Positions 36,140 to 44,892 of a stretch of 64,000 nt of DNA are shown here, in pieces. Source of the stretch: an uncultured Chloroflexales bacterium (lineage in GTDB: Bacteria > Chloroflexota > Chloroflexia > Chloroflexales > Chloroflexaceae); assembly GCA_937902315.1 (NCBI GenBank), contig CALGUG010000018.1, forward strand, positions 1 through 64,000. Direction: 5' to 3'. The notes under the pieces are model-generated. The model saw only the letters and a program-made list of their open reading frames with translations, was not told the origin of the DNA and searched no databases. Every line of letters starts with the position of its first letter. Within the stretch, counting starts at the first letter, position 1. The position numbers and the translations under genes are program-made.

Positions 36140-36225
36140 TGGATGGGCGGCAATCTGGGTAGCCGTAGGCGGACGCGGTGAGAAGCAAATGGGAGGGAGA
36201 GACCTTACCGCTTCCATTTATCGCA
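36140..36225 (-). repeat. A-type TIR element core, inverted
   Basis: It contains GGTAGCCGTAGGCGGACGCG, then GGGAGGGAGAGACCTTACCG. Confidence 0.75.
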
Positions 36226-36270
36226 GGCTAAAACTGCTCGTTCCGAGTGGATTGGCTTAAAACAAGAAGA

Positions 36271-36307
36271 AAAAGCGGTCTGCAGATATATTCTGAAGAC
36301 CGCTTTT
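36271..36307 (-). terminator. Intrinsic terminator of rho
   Basis: An 11-bp stem AAAAGCGGTCT / AGACCGCTTTT lies 26 bp past the rho stop. On the minus strand it is followed by TTCTTCTTG. Confidence 0.85.
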
Positions 36308-36332
36308 GTATATACAAGCTAGAACGGGTGTA

Positions 36333-37583
36333 TTAGCTGTTGTTTTTGCCCAATGTCTGCAAGAACTCGGCATTATTGCGAGTCTTCGCCATACGGGTCA
36401 ACATCAATTCCGTACCTTCGTTCTCGCCTAACATCGAGACCATACGGCGCAGCGTCCAAGTCTGGCGCAGAACCTCGGGGCTGAGCAGCAGTTCGTCGCG
36501 ACGTGTGCTACTACGTTGAATATCGATAGCAGGGAAGACGCGCTTCTCGGCCAGCTTGCGGTCGAGGTGCAATTCCATGTTACCGGTACCTTTGAATTCT
36601 TCGTAGATCACATCGTCCATACGGCTGCCGGTATCAACCAGACAGGTCGCGATAATAGTCAATGATCCACCATTTTCAATATTACGCGCTGCACCAAAGA
36701 AGCGTTTGGGCGGGTAGAGAGCTACGGGGTCGATACCACCCGAAAGGGTGCGGCCCGAGGGGGGCATATCGAGGTTATAAGCGCGAGCAAGGCGGGTGAT
36801 CGAGTCCATCAGAATGACCACATCTTGGCCACCTTCGACCAAGCGCTTTGCTCGATCCAAGGTCATCTCTGCAACCTTGGTATGGTCTTCGACCGGTTCA
36901 TCAAAGGTTGATGAAATCACTTCGCCCTTCACGTTACGGCGCATATCCGTAACTTCCTCGGGGCGCTCACCGATCAACAAAACCATAAGATGAATATCAG
37001 AATAATTGGCAGTAATCCCATTTGCAATCGCTTTTAAGAGTAAGGTCTTACCTGCTTTCGGAGGCGAAACAATCAAACCACGTTGGCCTCGACCAATGGG
37101 AGAAACGAGGTCTACCAAACGTGTAGAGAGGATATTGGGCTCTGTTTCAAGTTTAATCTGTTCTGTTGGGAAGATGGGGGTGAGCTGGTCAAATGAAGGG
37201 CGTTTGCGTGCCGTTTCGGGGTCTAGACCATTAATCAGCTCAACTCGCAACAAAGAGTAGTAGCGTTCGCTCTCTTTTGGAGGTCGGACCTGTCCCCAAA
37301 CCCGGTCGCCTGTGCGCAGACCAAAGCGGCGAATCTGCGATTGCGACACATACATATCATCGGGGCCGGGCAGCATGCGCTCACCACGCAGAAAACCAAA
37401 ACCATCAGAAACAATATCAAGAATACCGTCGCTAAAGGTGTTTCCTGCTTCTTCCGTCTGGGCCTGTAATAGTTTAAAGATTAAATCCTGTTTTTTGAGG
37501 CCACTTACACCCGCTATATCTAATTTGCGAGCCATCTCTCGCAAATCAGCGAGTGTTTTGGTCTCAAGTTCGGCAACGTTCAC
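36333..37583 (-). CDS. rho: Transcription termination factor Rho
   Basis: This 416-residue RNA helicase has an N-terminal LExH-type SAP-like helix (1-45), a cold-shock RNA-binding fold (about 50-118, DGFGFLR and DDMYVSQSQIRRFGLRTGD), and the RecA-like ATPase with P-loop SPPKAGKT (173-180) and Walker B VVILMDSITRLARA. It starts at GTG behind AAGGAG at 8-nt spacing. It lacks the long charged insert some high-GC bacteria have. It terminates untranslated transcripts. A long noncoding leader precedes it, and Rho often controls its own leader. Confidence 0.97.
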   Translation of the reverse strand: MNVAELETKTLADLREMARKLDIAGVSGLKKQDLIFKLLQAQTEEAGNTFSDGILDIVSDGFGFLRGERMLPGPDDMYVSQSQIRRFGLRTGDRVWGQVRPPKESERYYSLLRVELINGLDPETARKRPSFDQLTPIFPTEQIKLETEPNILSTRLVDLVSPIGRGQRGLIVSPPKAGKTLLLKAIANGITANYSDIHLMVLLIGERPEEVTDMRRNVKGEVISSTFDEPVEDHTKVAEMTLDRAKRLVEGGQDVVILMDSITRLARAYNLDMPPSGRTLSGGIDPVALYPPKRFFGAARNIENGGSLTIIATCLVDTGSRMDDVIYEEFKGTGNMELHLDRKLAEKRVFPAIDIQRSSTRRDELLLSPEVLRQTWTLRRMVSMLGENEGTELMLTRMAKTRNNAEFLQTLGKNNS

Positions 37584-37662
37584 GTCCTGACTCCTTGATG
37601 GTAGCTCAATACCAGGATTCTACTGGCATTCTAAAACAAAACGAAAAATGAAGGGGCACACT

Positions 37663-37923
37663 ATGTCGCATTACACCGCTGCACATAGCTACCTGCAGGC
37701 GGCCTACGCCAGTGATACAAAAGGAGAACCAGCCTCTTGTAGCACTTCTTATTTCCAGCAGCCACGACGTGGAATTGAAGATCTTCACGTTCGCTTGGAG
37801 GCGACTGGCCCTCGTGTGGTTGGGCATACACAGGCTGTAGCAAACTTGGGAAATCTACAGACCAAACGTATGCGATCTTACTGTCTCACTAGCTATAAGG
37901 TTATAGCGCATCGGTGCTTTTGA
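37663..37923 (+). CDS. Possible small ORF antisense to the rho leader (doubtful)
   Basis: An 86-codon frame begins at an ATG behind GAAGGGG (spacing 6). The product (MSHYTAAHSYLQAAYASDTK...) is not recognised and has no signal peptide or TM. It lies opposite the predicted rho leader. It could be a chance frame. Confidence 0.2.
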   Translation: MSHYTAAHSYLQAAYASDTKGEPASCSTSYFQQPRRGIEDLHVRLEATGPRVVGHTQAVANLGNLQTKRMRSYCLTSYKVIAHRCF

Positions 37924-38192
37924 GCTAAAAGATAAGCACCATACGTATCTAGCTTAGTGTAACAATCCGAAATATGGGCATATAGTGCAAATAGTCTTAT
38001 TTGCCATAGTGAGGATTAACTAACGTGCGGCAAGGATACACAACGACACCGCACCACATAAGAACATATCAAATTGTTGCATGACGTTAGAAGGTTTAAA
38101 AATGTAGCTGGGGGGGCCGTCTCAGCAGGAGCACGTTACATGCTATCTGTACGACAGAGGATATCCAGTACAACGCCTCTATCCTGACGCAT

Positions 38193-38221
38193 AGTATAAC
38201 ATATCTGTCAAGGATTTGCAA
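38193..38221 (-). promoter_or_regulatory. Predicted promoter of rho with ~600-nt leader
   Basis: On the minus strand, TTGCAA (38216-38221), a 17-nt spacer and TATACT (38193-38198). A start near 38186 gives a leader of about 600 nt to the rho GTG. The 1.3-kb gap 37584-38899 is distinctly AT-rich from 37930 to 38540 and holds no gene I can recognise. Confidence 0.55.
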
Positions 38222-38643
38222 TACCCCTCGCCTAATCACTGATGATCAGCACCCTTTTCGCATATCCGGGCATGCTAAGTTAACAACTGCGCCATTTACT
38301 CCGCCAAGCCACAAAATAATCGTTATTCCTATGAAACACTCGTAATCAGCCAAGTTTATAGAGGTCTTGACTATTCACATACTAATGGCATAGATCGCTA
38401 AGAAACATATAATAACATAAGGAATAGCCCCCAAAGCATATATTTCTCTGAGGTAGCGATTCAGCTTTATGTTATAGGTTGAAAAATTGGTAGGAAGAGA
38501 TAGACCTATAGTATAACGGACTTTCGCCGGACCAGAGCAAAGCGATACTTACGCCTATTGCAGAGCGTTGCGATCTGTTCCAAGCGACCGACGTACCAGC
38601 ATAGCCTCTATCGTCTACACCACTTCGGCGATCGAGCAATAGC

Positions 38644-38810
38644 AGATCCGTTTGATCAGTTCAGCATTTTGGCGGCTTGGTCTCTACCCCAAAAAGGCTT
38701 GCTAGCGCGTCCGCCTTCGGCTACCAACGGCTCGCCCGTAAGCAGGCTGTTGTAGCTGTGTGCCGAGAGACCGCCCCAAAATACAACGATTCAAGCGGAT
38801 TTCGTATAAC
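38644..38810 (+). repeat. Complete A-type TIR element (167 bp)
   Basis: Left end AGATCCGTTTGATCAG, then TTTTGGCGG, GGTCTCTACC, TAGCGCGTCCGCCTTCGGCT and CCGCCCCAAAATACAACGAT, and right end AAGCGGATTTCGTATAAC. This copy shows that A-type cores sit between the same termini as B-type elements. Confidence 0.8.
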
Positions 38811-38836
38811 ACGTTCTTCTGCAAATGGCATACCAC

Positions 38837-38881
38837 AAAAGGGGCTAGGAGAGTAATTGCTACCCTCCTAGGCCACCTTTT
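38837..38881 (-). terminator. Intrinsic terminator of apt
   Basis: The minus-strand stem AAAAGGTGGCCTAGGAG / CTCCTAGCCCCTTTT carries a small bulge, 19 bp past the stop. Confidence 0.85.
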
Positions 38882-38899
38882 GGGCTTCTGACGTGCGAA

Positions 38900-39418
38900 C
38901 TAGTAGGTGACAAGAGAGAAGACAGGCGCGATCCCTTGGAGTCGCTCCCGTCCTTGGAGGAACGAAAGTTCCACCACAAAGGCCAATTCTTCCACGACTG
39001 CGCCGGCCATTTCAACAAGCTTACAGCATGCTTCAATGGTGCCGCCAGTCGCCAATAGGTCGTCCACTATCAATACACGCGCACCCGGCTCGAGTGCATC
39101 GCGATGGATCTCTAAGACATTTGAGCCATACTCCAGATCATAGGAGATCTGGTAGGTTGCTGCGGGCAGTTTGCCGGGCTTGCGTACAAGCACCAAGCCT
39201 ACACCGAGGCGGTATGCCAGCGGCGCACTGAAAATAAAGCCGCGCGACTCAACACCAACTACCGCATCGATCTTACGATCCGCGTAGCGTGAAGCCAGTT
39301 CTTCGATTACGCTGTGAAAGGCCTCCCCATCACGTAACAGCGTAGTAATATCTTTGAACTGTACCCCAGGGATTGGGAAGTCTGGGATATTGCGGATCAG
39401 ATCACTGTAGTTACTCAT
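38900..39418 (-). CDS. apt: Adenine phosphoribosyltransferase
   Basis: This 172-residue cytosolic enzyme makes AMP from adenine and PRPP (purine salvage). It has the apt N-terminal segment IPDFPIPGVQFKDITTLL, GVESRGFIF and the PRPP loop VLIVDDLLATGGT (115-127). The length is standard. AGGAGAGCAG lies upstream of the ATG. It is on the same strand as the roadblock gene, 210 bp apart with a terminator between them. Confidence 0.96.
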   Translation of the reverse strand: MSNYSDLIRNIPDFPIPGVQFKDITTLLRDGEAFHSVIEELASRYADRKIDAVVGVESRGFIFSAPLAYRLGVGLVLVRKPGKLPAATYQISYDLEYGSNVLEIHRDALEPGARVLIVDDLLATGGTIEACCKLVEMAGAVVEELAFVVELSFLQGRERLQGIAPVFSLVTY

Positions 39419-39505
39419 GGACTTTCTGCTCTCCTAGCATATACATTGTGAAGGCCTAGCCTTCGGGAGACGAATACCGTGCCCGCACATGAGCAACGGC
39501 AAGGA

Positions 39506-39531
39506 GGCCAAGTGGCGTACACCACTTGGCC
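39506..39531 (-). terminator. Probable terminator of the roadblock gene
   Basis: A perfect 10-bp stem GGCCAAGTGG / CCACTTGGCC with a 6-nt loop lies about 100 bp beyond the stop. On the minus strand it is followed by TCCTTG. Confidence 0.6.
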
Positions 39532-39628
39532 CCAGGTATGCATACGCGAAGGAGGGAACAAGCAAACAAAATCACCACCATTGGCGACCAGAAGCGGGCC
39601 AGCACAGAAGAGGTGATATTCATAACCT

Positions 39629-39997
39629 CTAGACGAGGTTAACCAACTCGTTAGCAGTCCGCCGCATATCCAAGAAAACCAAACCCAACTTAGCGCGAGC
39701 CGTTGTGAGCGCCGTCAACACAGCCTCTTCGCCGATAGCCATTAGGATAACAAAGCCCTCTTCGCCACGAACAAAGACTTGATCGAGTTGACCGCGTCGC
39801 AACTCATGAGCGATCCGCTCGCCCAGAGACAACATCGAGGCAGCCATTGCGGACACTTTATCCTCTTCGACGTCCGCTGGCAACGCGGCGGCCATGATCA
39901 GGCCGTCCACACTCACAATAGCGGATGCCTCGATATCTGGAGCATTCATCTGAAGTGCCTTCAGATGCCGGATCATCTCTTCGGTTCTGCTTGCCAT
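39629..39997 (-). CDS. Roadblock/LC7 domain protein (MglB-like)
   Basis: This 122-residue single roadblock domain has VSVDGLIMAAALP, then DKVSAMAASMLSLGERIA, VFVRGEEGFVILM and a terminal helix. Homologues regulate small Ras-like GTPases; MglB is the GAP of MglA in polarity and gliding. No GTPase gene is in the window. A perfect AAGGAGG lies 7 nt before the ATG, so translation should be strong. Confidence 0.88.
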   Translation of the reverse strand: MASRTEEMIRHLKALQMNAPDIEASAIVSVDGLIMAAALPADVEEDKVSAMAASMLSLGERIAHELRRGQLDQVFVRGEEGFVILMAIGEEAVLTALTTARAKLGLVFLDMRRTANELVNLV

Positions 39998-40172
39998 TCA
40001 CATCCTCCTTAAAGGCCGTCGGCCAGTTGTGGGATACGTGTTCGGATGCACGTGTGCATACCAGACTCGTGCAGGCCGTAGGGGACGACCGCTTCGAGAT
40101 CATTCTACTACATGTTTTGACGAACAGCAACTAGGATACTGGTAGTTAACGGCAAACAAGGCCCATAGATTG

Positions 40173-41492
40173 TCAGGGAGTTGACGCCGGCTCGAAGCGT
40201 TGACGTAAGCGGAGATCCGCCTCTGTCACGGCATCTGCCGGACTCAGTTGTCGTTGCAACACTGCGCGTAACATCTGGGTCAAAGTTGGCCATACCACGT
40301 CTGTATCGTTGATGCTATTCGGCATCGCAACGCTCTGCTCTGCCTGGCTGCGAAACGCGCGAGCCGCCTCGTAGTCAGGACCATCAAGCTGAAGATCGCT
40401 GTTTACTGGTTGGAGGCCTGCACGAAGCAGTTCTTGCTGCGCCTCCGTGCTGACGATATACCCGATGAAATCCGCCGCCGCCCGTTGTTCTTCCTCATCT
40501 CGCACCAGGCCGTTTACGCTAATGACTTCTGTTTGCACATAGGTCACTGGTGCATTTCCTGTTGCGCTTAGCTGTGGAAGCGGCGCGACACCTAGTTTGT
40601 CGCCCCACAATGCGCGATAGGATCCGTACTGGTTTGCCCAATTTACCGTCATTAAAGCTTGATGTGCTTTGAGGGCACCGTCCACTCTAATGCCGTCCGT
40701 CACCGCTAATAATTGGTTATCCTGATGTAATTCGAGCAGCCATTGTAACCATCGTTCCGTGCCTGCTCGTCCCTCACCACCTAGCACCACTCGGCCTGTA
40801 TCATCGAAGACACGACCGCCAAACGCATACAAGTAGCCAATCGTGGTGTCAAGCGATAGATTGTATGCTAACCCCCAAATAGGAGGTTGGGTGCTAATAT
40901 CTGTTAAGCCTCGCGAAGTGCTCAGAAGGCGCTCCGTATTGGCTGGTGGGTCTAATACGTTAGCTTTATTATAATATAAGACCAGTGTGTCAAATGTTAC
41001 GGGAAGCCCATATTGGTGGGTTTCTCCCGCAACATTTGTTGCGCGTCCACTTGCTACTGTCACAGGAAGTAATGCGCTCTTTTTGGCCTCGGGCACCAGT
41101 TCATCGAGCGGCAAGAGCTGATCCGACAACGCACCAAGGGAATGACTTGGAATTAACAAGAGATGTGGACCGCCACCAGCCAGCGTTGCTGTTCGCATCT
41201 CTTTCGATAGCGAAGCACGCGGCACCGACTGCACGATAATTCGCACATTCGATTGCGTTCGATGGTACTGATTGACAAGGTTCGACAACACGGGCTGAAG
41301 CTCCGGTGTCCACGCTTGCCAAAGAACCAAACGCACTGGCTCCCCAGAAGTAGCAACCAACGTTGCATTGGCGAGTTGCTGTGACGAAGATTGCACACTG
41401 CACGCCGCCAGCAAGAGTAACAGCAGGCAAACGGTAAGTGCGCGTTGAATGCGCTGCTGTGTTTTCACACCTTCTGCGGCACAATACTCCAC
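40173..41492 (-). CDS. ABC transporter extracellular solute-binding lipoprotein (sugar type)
   Basis: This protein of about 439 residues has a lipoprotein signal: hydrophobic LTVCLLLLLL then the lipobox LLAAC (Cys about 31). The rest is a family 1 solute-binding fold, with VRLVLWQAWTPELQPVLSNL near the start, a hinge YGLPVTFDTLVLYYNK, and APLPQLSATGNAPVTY. It would bind sugars or oligosaccharides for an ABC importer. No permease or ATPase genes flank it. The furthest start is a GTG at 41492; another GTG eight codons in is possible, and neither has a strong ribosome site. Confidence 0.85.
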   Translation of the reverse strand: MEYCAAEGVKTQQRIQRALTVCLLLLLLAACSVQSSSQQLANATLVATSGEPVRLVLWQAWTPELQPVLSNLVNQYHRTQSNVRIIVQSVPRASLSKEMRTATLAGGGPHLLLIPSHSLGALSDQLLPLDELVPEAKKSALLPVTVASGRATNVAGETHQYGLPVTFDTLVLYYNKANVLDPPANTERLLSTSRGLTDISTQPPIWGLAYNLSLDTTIGYLYAFGGRVFDDTGRVVLGGEGRAGTERWLQWLLELHQDNQLLAVTDGIRVDGALKAHQALMTVNWANQYGSYRALWGDKLGVAPLPQLSATGNAPVTYVQTEVISVNGLVRDEEEQRAAADFIGYIVSTEAQQELLRAGLQPVNSDLQLDGPDYEAARAFRSQAEQSVAMPNSINDTDVVWPTLTQMLRAVLQRQLSPADAVTEADLRLRQRFEPASTP

Positions 41493-42165
41493 AGTCGAAC
41501 TATGGTGTTAGTATCCGCGCCGCCCTCCTTGATCCGCTAAATCGAACGCTTTCAGGTCTGATGTTGTTAGACAGCAGCGAAGAAGCAAATACGACTGTGC
41601 TGATCATACCATCAATTTGGTGAATATGGTTTCTCCATATCTTCACATCGCCGATTATAGCATAGTGGTGCGTACATCCGCAACTTGAGTTTATGCGAAT
41701 TCCGACCAGAAAAATCGGCATTTTCCCGATCTTTCTAGCGCCCAAGACGAGCGGCAGCCAGCTTAGTAAAAAAGCTTGGCGGCAAACCCCAGACCCCCAC
41801 GAAGGCTATTAAGGCCTTTAGGATGCTAGATACGAATGTCGATCGTATTACAAACGCTCTACGTTTACCGCTTAGGCGCCACCTCACAAGCGAGGAGTGG
41901 ACTTGTGACGAAAACACGAATAGTGAAAAAAGCTTCACATTGGATGTTTTCTCGTCTGAATACGCCATCTATAGCCTAGCAGGCAGGTGTTACCACAACG
42001 CATACATGAAATAAAACTCAGCGGCGCAATAGCACATTCGCTTGATCTGCGTATGTTTTTGGCCCGCGACAGAGAGGAAGACGCTTCCTTTTGTTGTGCA
42101 AGATTTGGTGTCAGACATGTGGAGTTGCTATGAGGAATTGGGGCAACAAATAGGAGCGCAGGAGC
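41493..42165. other. Noncoding stretch upstream of the structured RNA promoter
   Basis: This is about 670 bp of low coding quality with stops in all frames. Short hairpins such as GTGAAAAAAGCTTCAC (41927-41942) and AAGGC-TATTAAG-GCCTT (41803-41819) are present. Nothing else is recognised. Confidence 0.4.
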
Positions 42166-42194
42166 TTGACATTCACTCTTTTTAGACCTATAAT
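42166..42194 (+). promoter_or_regulatory. Consensus sigma70 promoter of the structured RNA/decarboxylase
   Basis: TTGACA (42166-42171), a 17-nt spacer and TATAAT (42189-42194). It is a perfect match to the housekeeping consensus, the only one noticed in the window. The expected transcript start is about 42201, 474 nt before the decarboxylase ATG. Confidence 0.85.
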
Positions 42195-42200
42195 GCGTGG

Positions 42201-42491
42201 CTGTTGTCAGCATGACAACATAGTATCCTCGCGATCTCGGCGCTGTATTGCCCATGCGCTACAGTGCCAGGCATGGAGACGGGTTGTCTACCCGTCCACC
42301 TCGCCGCCGAGCTCGCATTCACCGAGGTTGTATGGACGGTAGTTTCACAAGGCAGCACCGCGCTTCAGGCCGCTGCATCAGAATCACATCCCGTGTGATG
42401 GTGGGGCTGCCTCTCTGTAGGCAGTGCTAACGCGACTGTACGCCTCGTCCTCCCCGATCAGCCCACACACGTAGGGTGTGTCGGGCGTTTT
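42201..42491 (+). ncRNA. Candidate structured leader RNA or standalone ncRNA (unrecognised class)
   Basis: From the promoter onward I find these pairings. P1: TGTTGTCA-GCA-TGACAACA (42202-42220). P2: CTCGGCG with CGCCGAG, enclosing the hairpins CTGTA/TACAG and GACGGGT-TGTCT-ACCCGTC. P3: AGGCAGC with GCTGCCT, enclosing ATCACA-TCCCG-TGTGAT. The 3' half of P3 can instead pair with AGGCAG just downstream, so the two folds exclude each other. A terminator hairpin with a U-tract ends the region at 42461-42491. I could not match it to RNase P, tmRNA, SRP, 6S, or the lysine or cobalamin riboswitch from memory. Either a cis-acting leader of the decarboxylase or an independent sRNA fits. Confidence 0.5.
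42461..42491 (+). terminator. Intrinsic terminator/attenuator upstream of the decarboxylase
   Basis: GCCC-A-CACAC, loop GTAGG, GTGTG-T-C-GGGC, then GTTTTT. One bulged C interrupts the stem. It sits 184 nt before the start codon. Confidence 0.75.
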
Positions 42492-42674
42492 TGCCTTTCT
42501 GATCAAAAACGTTCCCTGTGCGCATACGAACCATAAAGCGGTTCGTGTCAGGCTTTGCCCTGCATAGATATGTGCTGCTCCTTGTTCGCTCGTGCCTGTT
42601 TCGACAGTGCGTGCGATGAATACCCGTGCTCATTTTTTCTGTGTTCTGTGCAGCTACGTTATTCTTAGGAGGAC

Positions 42675-44198
42675 ATGGTACAGTTGGACAAGCAGACCTA
42701 TGCCGCGCATCTCAACGCCACCTATCAAATCGCTAGCGAAGGCCCAATCACCGATTTTGTTACTCGTCGCAATGGGCGACTGCTGCTCGGTGACCGAATC
42801 GATTTAAACAGTTTGGCCGAGCGCTACGGCGCTCCTCTAGAAGTGGCGTTTTGTCCTCAGATTACAACCCAGATTCAGACCATGCAAGATTGGGCTGAAA
42901 CGGCGCGACAAGCGGTTAAGTATGAGGGATCATTTGTATACGCCTACGCCACCAAAGCGAACTTCGCTGCGGAAGTCGTTCGCACGGCTCTGCAGTCGGG
43001 TGCGCACTACGAAACATCGGCGACGGCAGACGTATACATCGCGCGACAACTTTGGCATGATGGGGTGTTGCCCAAAGGGCGACTGATCTGCTGTAACGGC
43101 TCGAAAGAGTCGTCGTATCTTGAAGGCATTGCGGCGCTCCGTCGCGATGGCTGTACTACTGTTATTCCCATTCTCGATGATATAGATGAGTTCGAAGTGC
43201 TCAGCGCCAGTGTACTGCCCTTCCAATTCGGTGTGCGCGAGCGAGCACCACACCGCGCCCATATCGGCAACAATCGCTTTGGCCTGAGCGCCAGCGAGAT
43301 CAACTATGTGGCGCGCCGTATTCAGAATACGCCCCACAGCCTAACGGTCTATCACGCTATGGCTGGCAGCCAGCTCGAGCATGTCGACCAATGGCTAGAA
43401 GCGCTGACGATCTCGCTCGAAGCCTATTGCAAGCTGCGCCAGTGGGTTCCAACTCTGAAGTATTTCAACTTCGGCGGCGGTATGCCGACCTCAGCTTACA
43501 AGCTAGGTTTTAACTTCGACTATCAAGGTTTTCTGATCAAGCTCTTGACGCGCGTTCAAGAGGTCTGCGCACGCTTTGATGTACCGGTTCCTGATCTGAT
43601 CGGTGAATTTGGCCGCTACACCGTAGCCAGCCACAGCGTCTATCTGTTTGAGGTTGGTCAGGTGAAGGCAGGCGAGTTCGGCGACCCCGATTGGTTTTTG
43701 ATCAACGGCAGTCTTATGGTATCGCTGCCCGATAGCGTTTTAGTTGAGGGCCAGCAGTTTGTGGTTCTACCGCTCGACGGCTGGGATCGTCCCATCCGCG
43801 AGGTACGCCTCGCCGGGCGGCGCACCTGCGATTCAGACGACTACTACCCGCGCGAGGGCGATCCGCCCTTGATTTTGCCCGAAACGGGGCGCGGCCAGAT
43901 CGTGGCGATCTTCGGTGTCGGCGCCTATCAGCAGATGATCTCGGGGCGGGGCGGAGCACACCACTGCCTTACTCCGGAGCCACGCCGCATCGTGATCGAA
44001 GAGGTCAAGGGCCAACTGGTGATCAACGATATTCCGGCCCAGAGCTTGGCGAGCATCAATCGGCACTTAGGCTACCCCGCGACCTCGACCCGCCGCCCGG
44101 CCAAGCCACAGCCCGCTTCAAACAACCGCATGGGTATGCGCTTGACGATGCGCCCGCAGCTTCGTCGTCAGAGCCGCAACCATCGTCGGGCTGCTTAA
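42675..44198 (+). CDS. PLP-dependent decarboxylase, fold III (arginine/ornithine/diaminopimelate type)
   Basis: This 507-residue alanine-racemase-fold enzyme has the PLP Lys in YAYATKANF (Lys94), an IGNNRFGLS segment, the Gly-rich phosphate loop FNFGGGMPTSAY (265-276) and the active-site CDS triplet in GRRTCDSDDYYP (Cys385, Asp386). LICCNGSKESSYLEGIAAL resembles the CNGYKDEEY segment of biosynthetic arginine decarboxylase (SpeA), so arginine is my favoured substrate. At 507 residues it is shorter than SpeA (about 630-660). The last 40 residues are strongly basic (RPQLRRQSRNHRRAA) and lie outside the fold. It starts behind TTAGGAGGAC, an excellent ribosome site. A structured leader with a terminator precedes it. 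Confidence 0.85.
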   Translation: MVQLDKQTYAAHLNATYQIASEGPITDFVTRRNGRLLLGDRIDLNSLAERYGAPLEVAFCPQITTQIQTMQDWAETARQAVKYEGSFVYAYATKANFAAEVVRTALQSGAHYETSATADVYIARQLWHDGVLPKGRLICCNGSKESSYLEGIAALRRDGCTTVIPILDDIDEFEVLSASVLPFQFGVRERAPHRAHIGNNRFGLSASEINYVARRIQNTPHSLTVYHAMAGSQLEHVDQWLEALTISLEAYCKLRQWVPTLKYFNFGGGMPTSAYKLGFNFDYQGFLIKLLTRVQEVCARFDVPVPDLIGEFGRYTVASHSVYLFEVGQVKAGEFGDPDWFLINGSLMVSLPDSVLVEGQQFVVLPLDGWDRPIREVRLAGRRTCDSDDYYPREGDPPLILPETGRGQIVAIFGVGAYQQMISGRGGAHHCLTPEPRRIVIEEVKGQLVINDIPAQSLASINRHLGYPATSTRRPAKPQPASNNRMGMRLTMRPQLRRQSRNHRRAA

Positions 44199-44233
44199 CA
44201 TCAAGCCAAACAGTTGTAATAACGAGCATCGTG

Positions 44234-44273
44234 CGATCTGAGCCTTGAAACCGAGGCTCAGATCGTTTTTTTT
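44234..44273 (+). terminator. Intrinsic terminator of the decarboxylase gene
   Basis: A perfect 12-bp stem CGATCTGAGCCT / AGGCTCAGATCG is followed by eight T residues. It is the strongest terminator in the window. Confidence 0.95.
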
Positions 44274-44284
44274 GTCCTTGATAA

Positions 44285-44480
44285 CAAATCTGGTAGGTCT
44301 CTGGGTGTTTTGGGCTTTGGCAAAGTTAGGGCTGATCACTAACCCGTTTGCTTGCTATCGCTGCGGCTAAGTTTTGCCCCAAACAGAAGATCTTTGGCGC
44401 GTCCGCCTTCGGCTACCAGCATCCCGCCCAACAAACAAGGCTTCTATTTGTGTGCCGAAAGCCCTCCTCAAGGCCGACAA
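44285..44480 (+). repeat. A-type TIR element (degenerate)
   Basis: A left-end relic ATAACAAATCTGG lies at about 44281. The core GGCGCGTCCGCCTTCGGCTA, then AGCATCCCGCCCAACAAAC, is at 44397-44440. The tail GTGTGCCGAAAGCCCTCC is shared with 38759. Confidence 0.65.
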
Positions 44481-44490
44481 TTCTCGTATG

Positions 44491-44599
44491 ATAGCAAATC
44501 TGGTTGATTACTTTCTATTTAGCCTTGGGCAAAGTGGAACTTGACCCCGGGTTTGTTTTCTGCCTTACAAGAGCGCAAGTCTTTAAACGGATTTAGTAT
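44491..44599 (+). repeat. Complete B-type TIR element (109 bp)
   Basis: Left end ATAGCAAATCTGGTTGATTA, interior TTTAGCCTTGGGCAAAGTGG, right end TTTAAACGGATTTAGTAT. It abuts the A-type copy on its left. Confidence 0.82.
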
Positions 44600-44694
44600 G
44601 ACTATGCTTATGCTCGTTGTGATAGGAGATGGGTCGGTATAGGGGTGTGTGAGGGCGGTCTCGGGCAGGCGAGATAGACGCCTGTGGCAACGGA

Positions 44695-44770
44695 CAGAAG
44701 GCTGATAGCCGTAGGCGGACGCGGTTAAGACCCTCTTTGAGGAAGAGACCTTGCCGCTAGAGCGTTGAAG
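44695..44770 (-). repeat. A-type TIR element core, inverted
   Basis: It contains GATAGCCGTAGGCGGACGCG, then AAGAGACCTTGCCGCTAGAG. It lies 120 bp before the GNAT gene. Confidence 0.72.
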
Positions 44771-44892
44771 TGAGCGAGAAGATTTAGAAGCAGCTATGCT
44801 TCTCGTGCAATTGAACAGTGTGGTACTATAGCCAGCACAAACGGGGTTTCCCCACTGGCAAATGGGCAACAACAGGATGCAACGAGGAAGAC

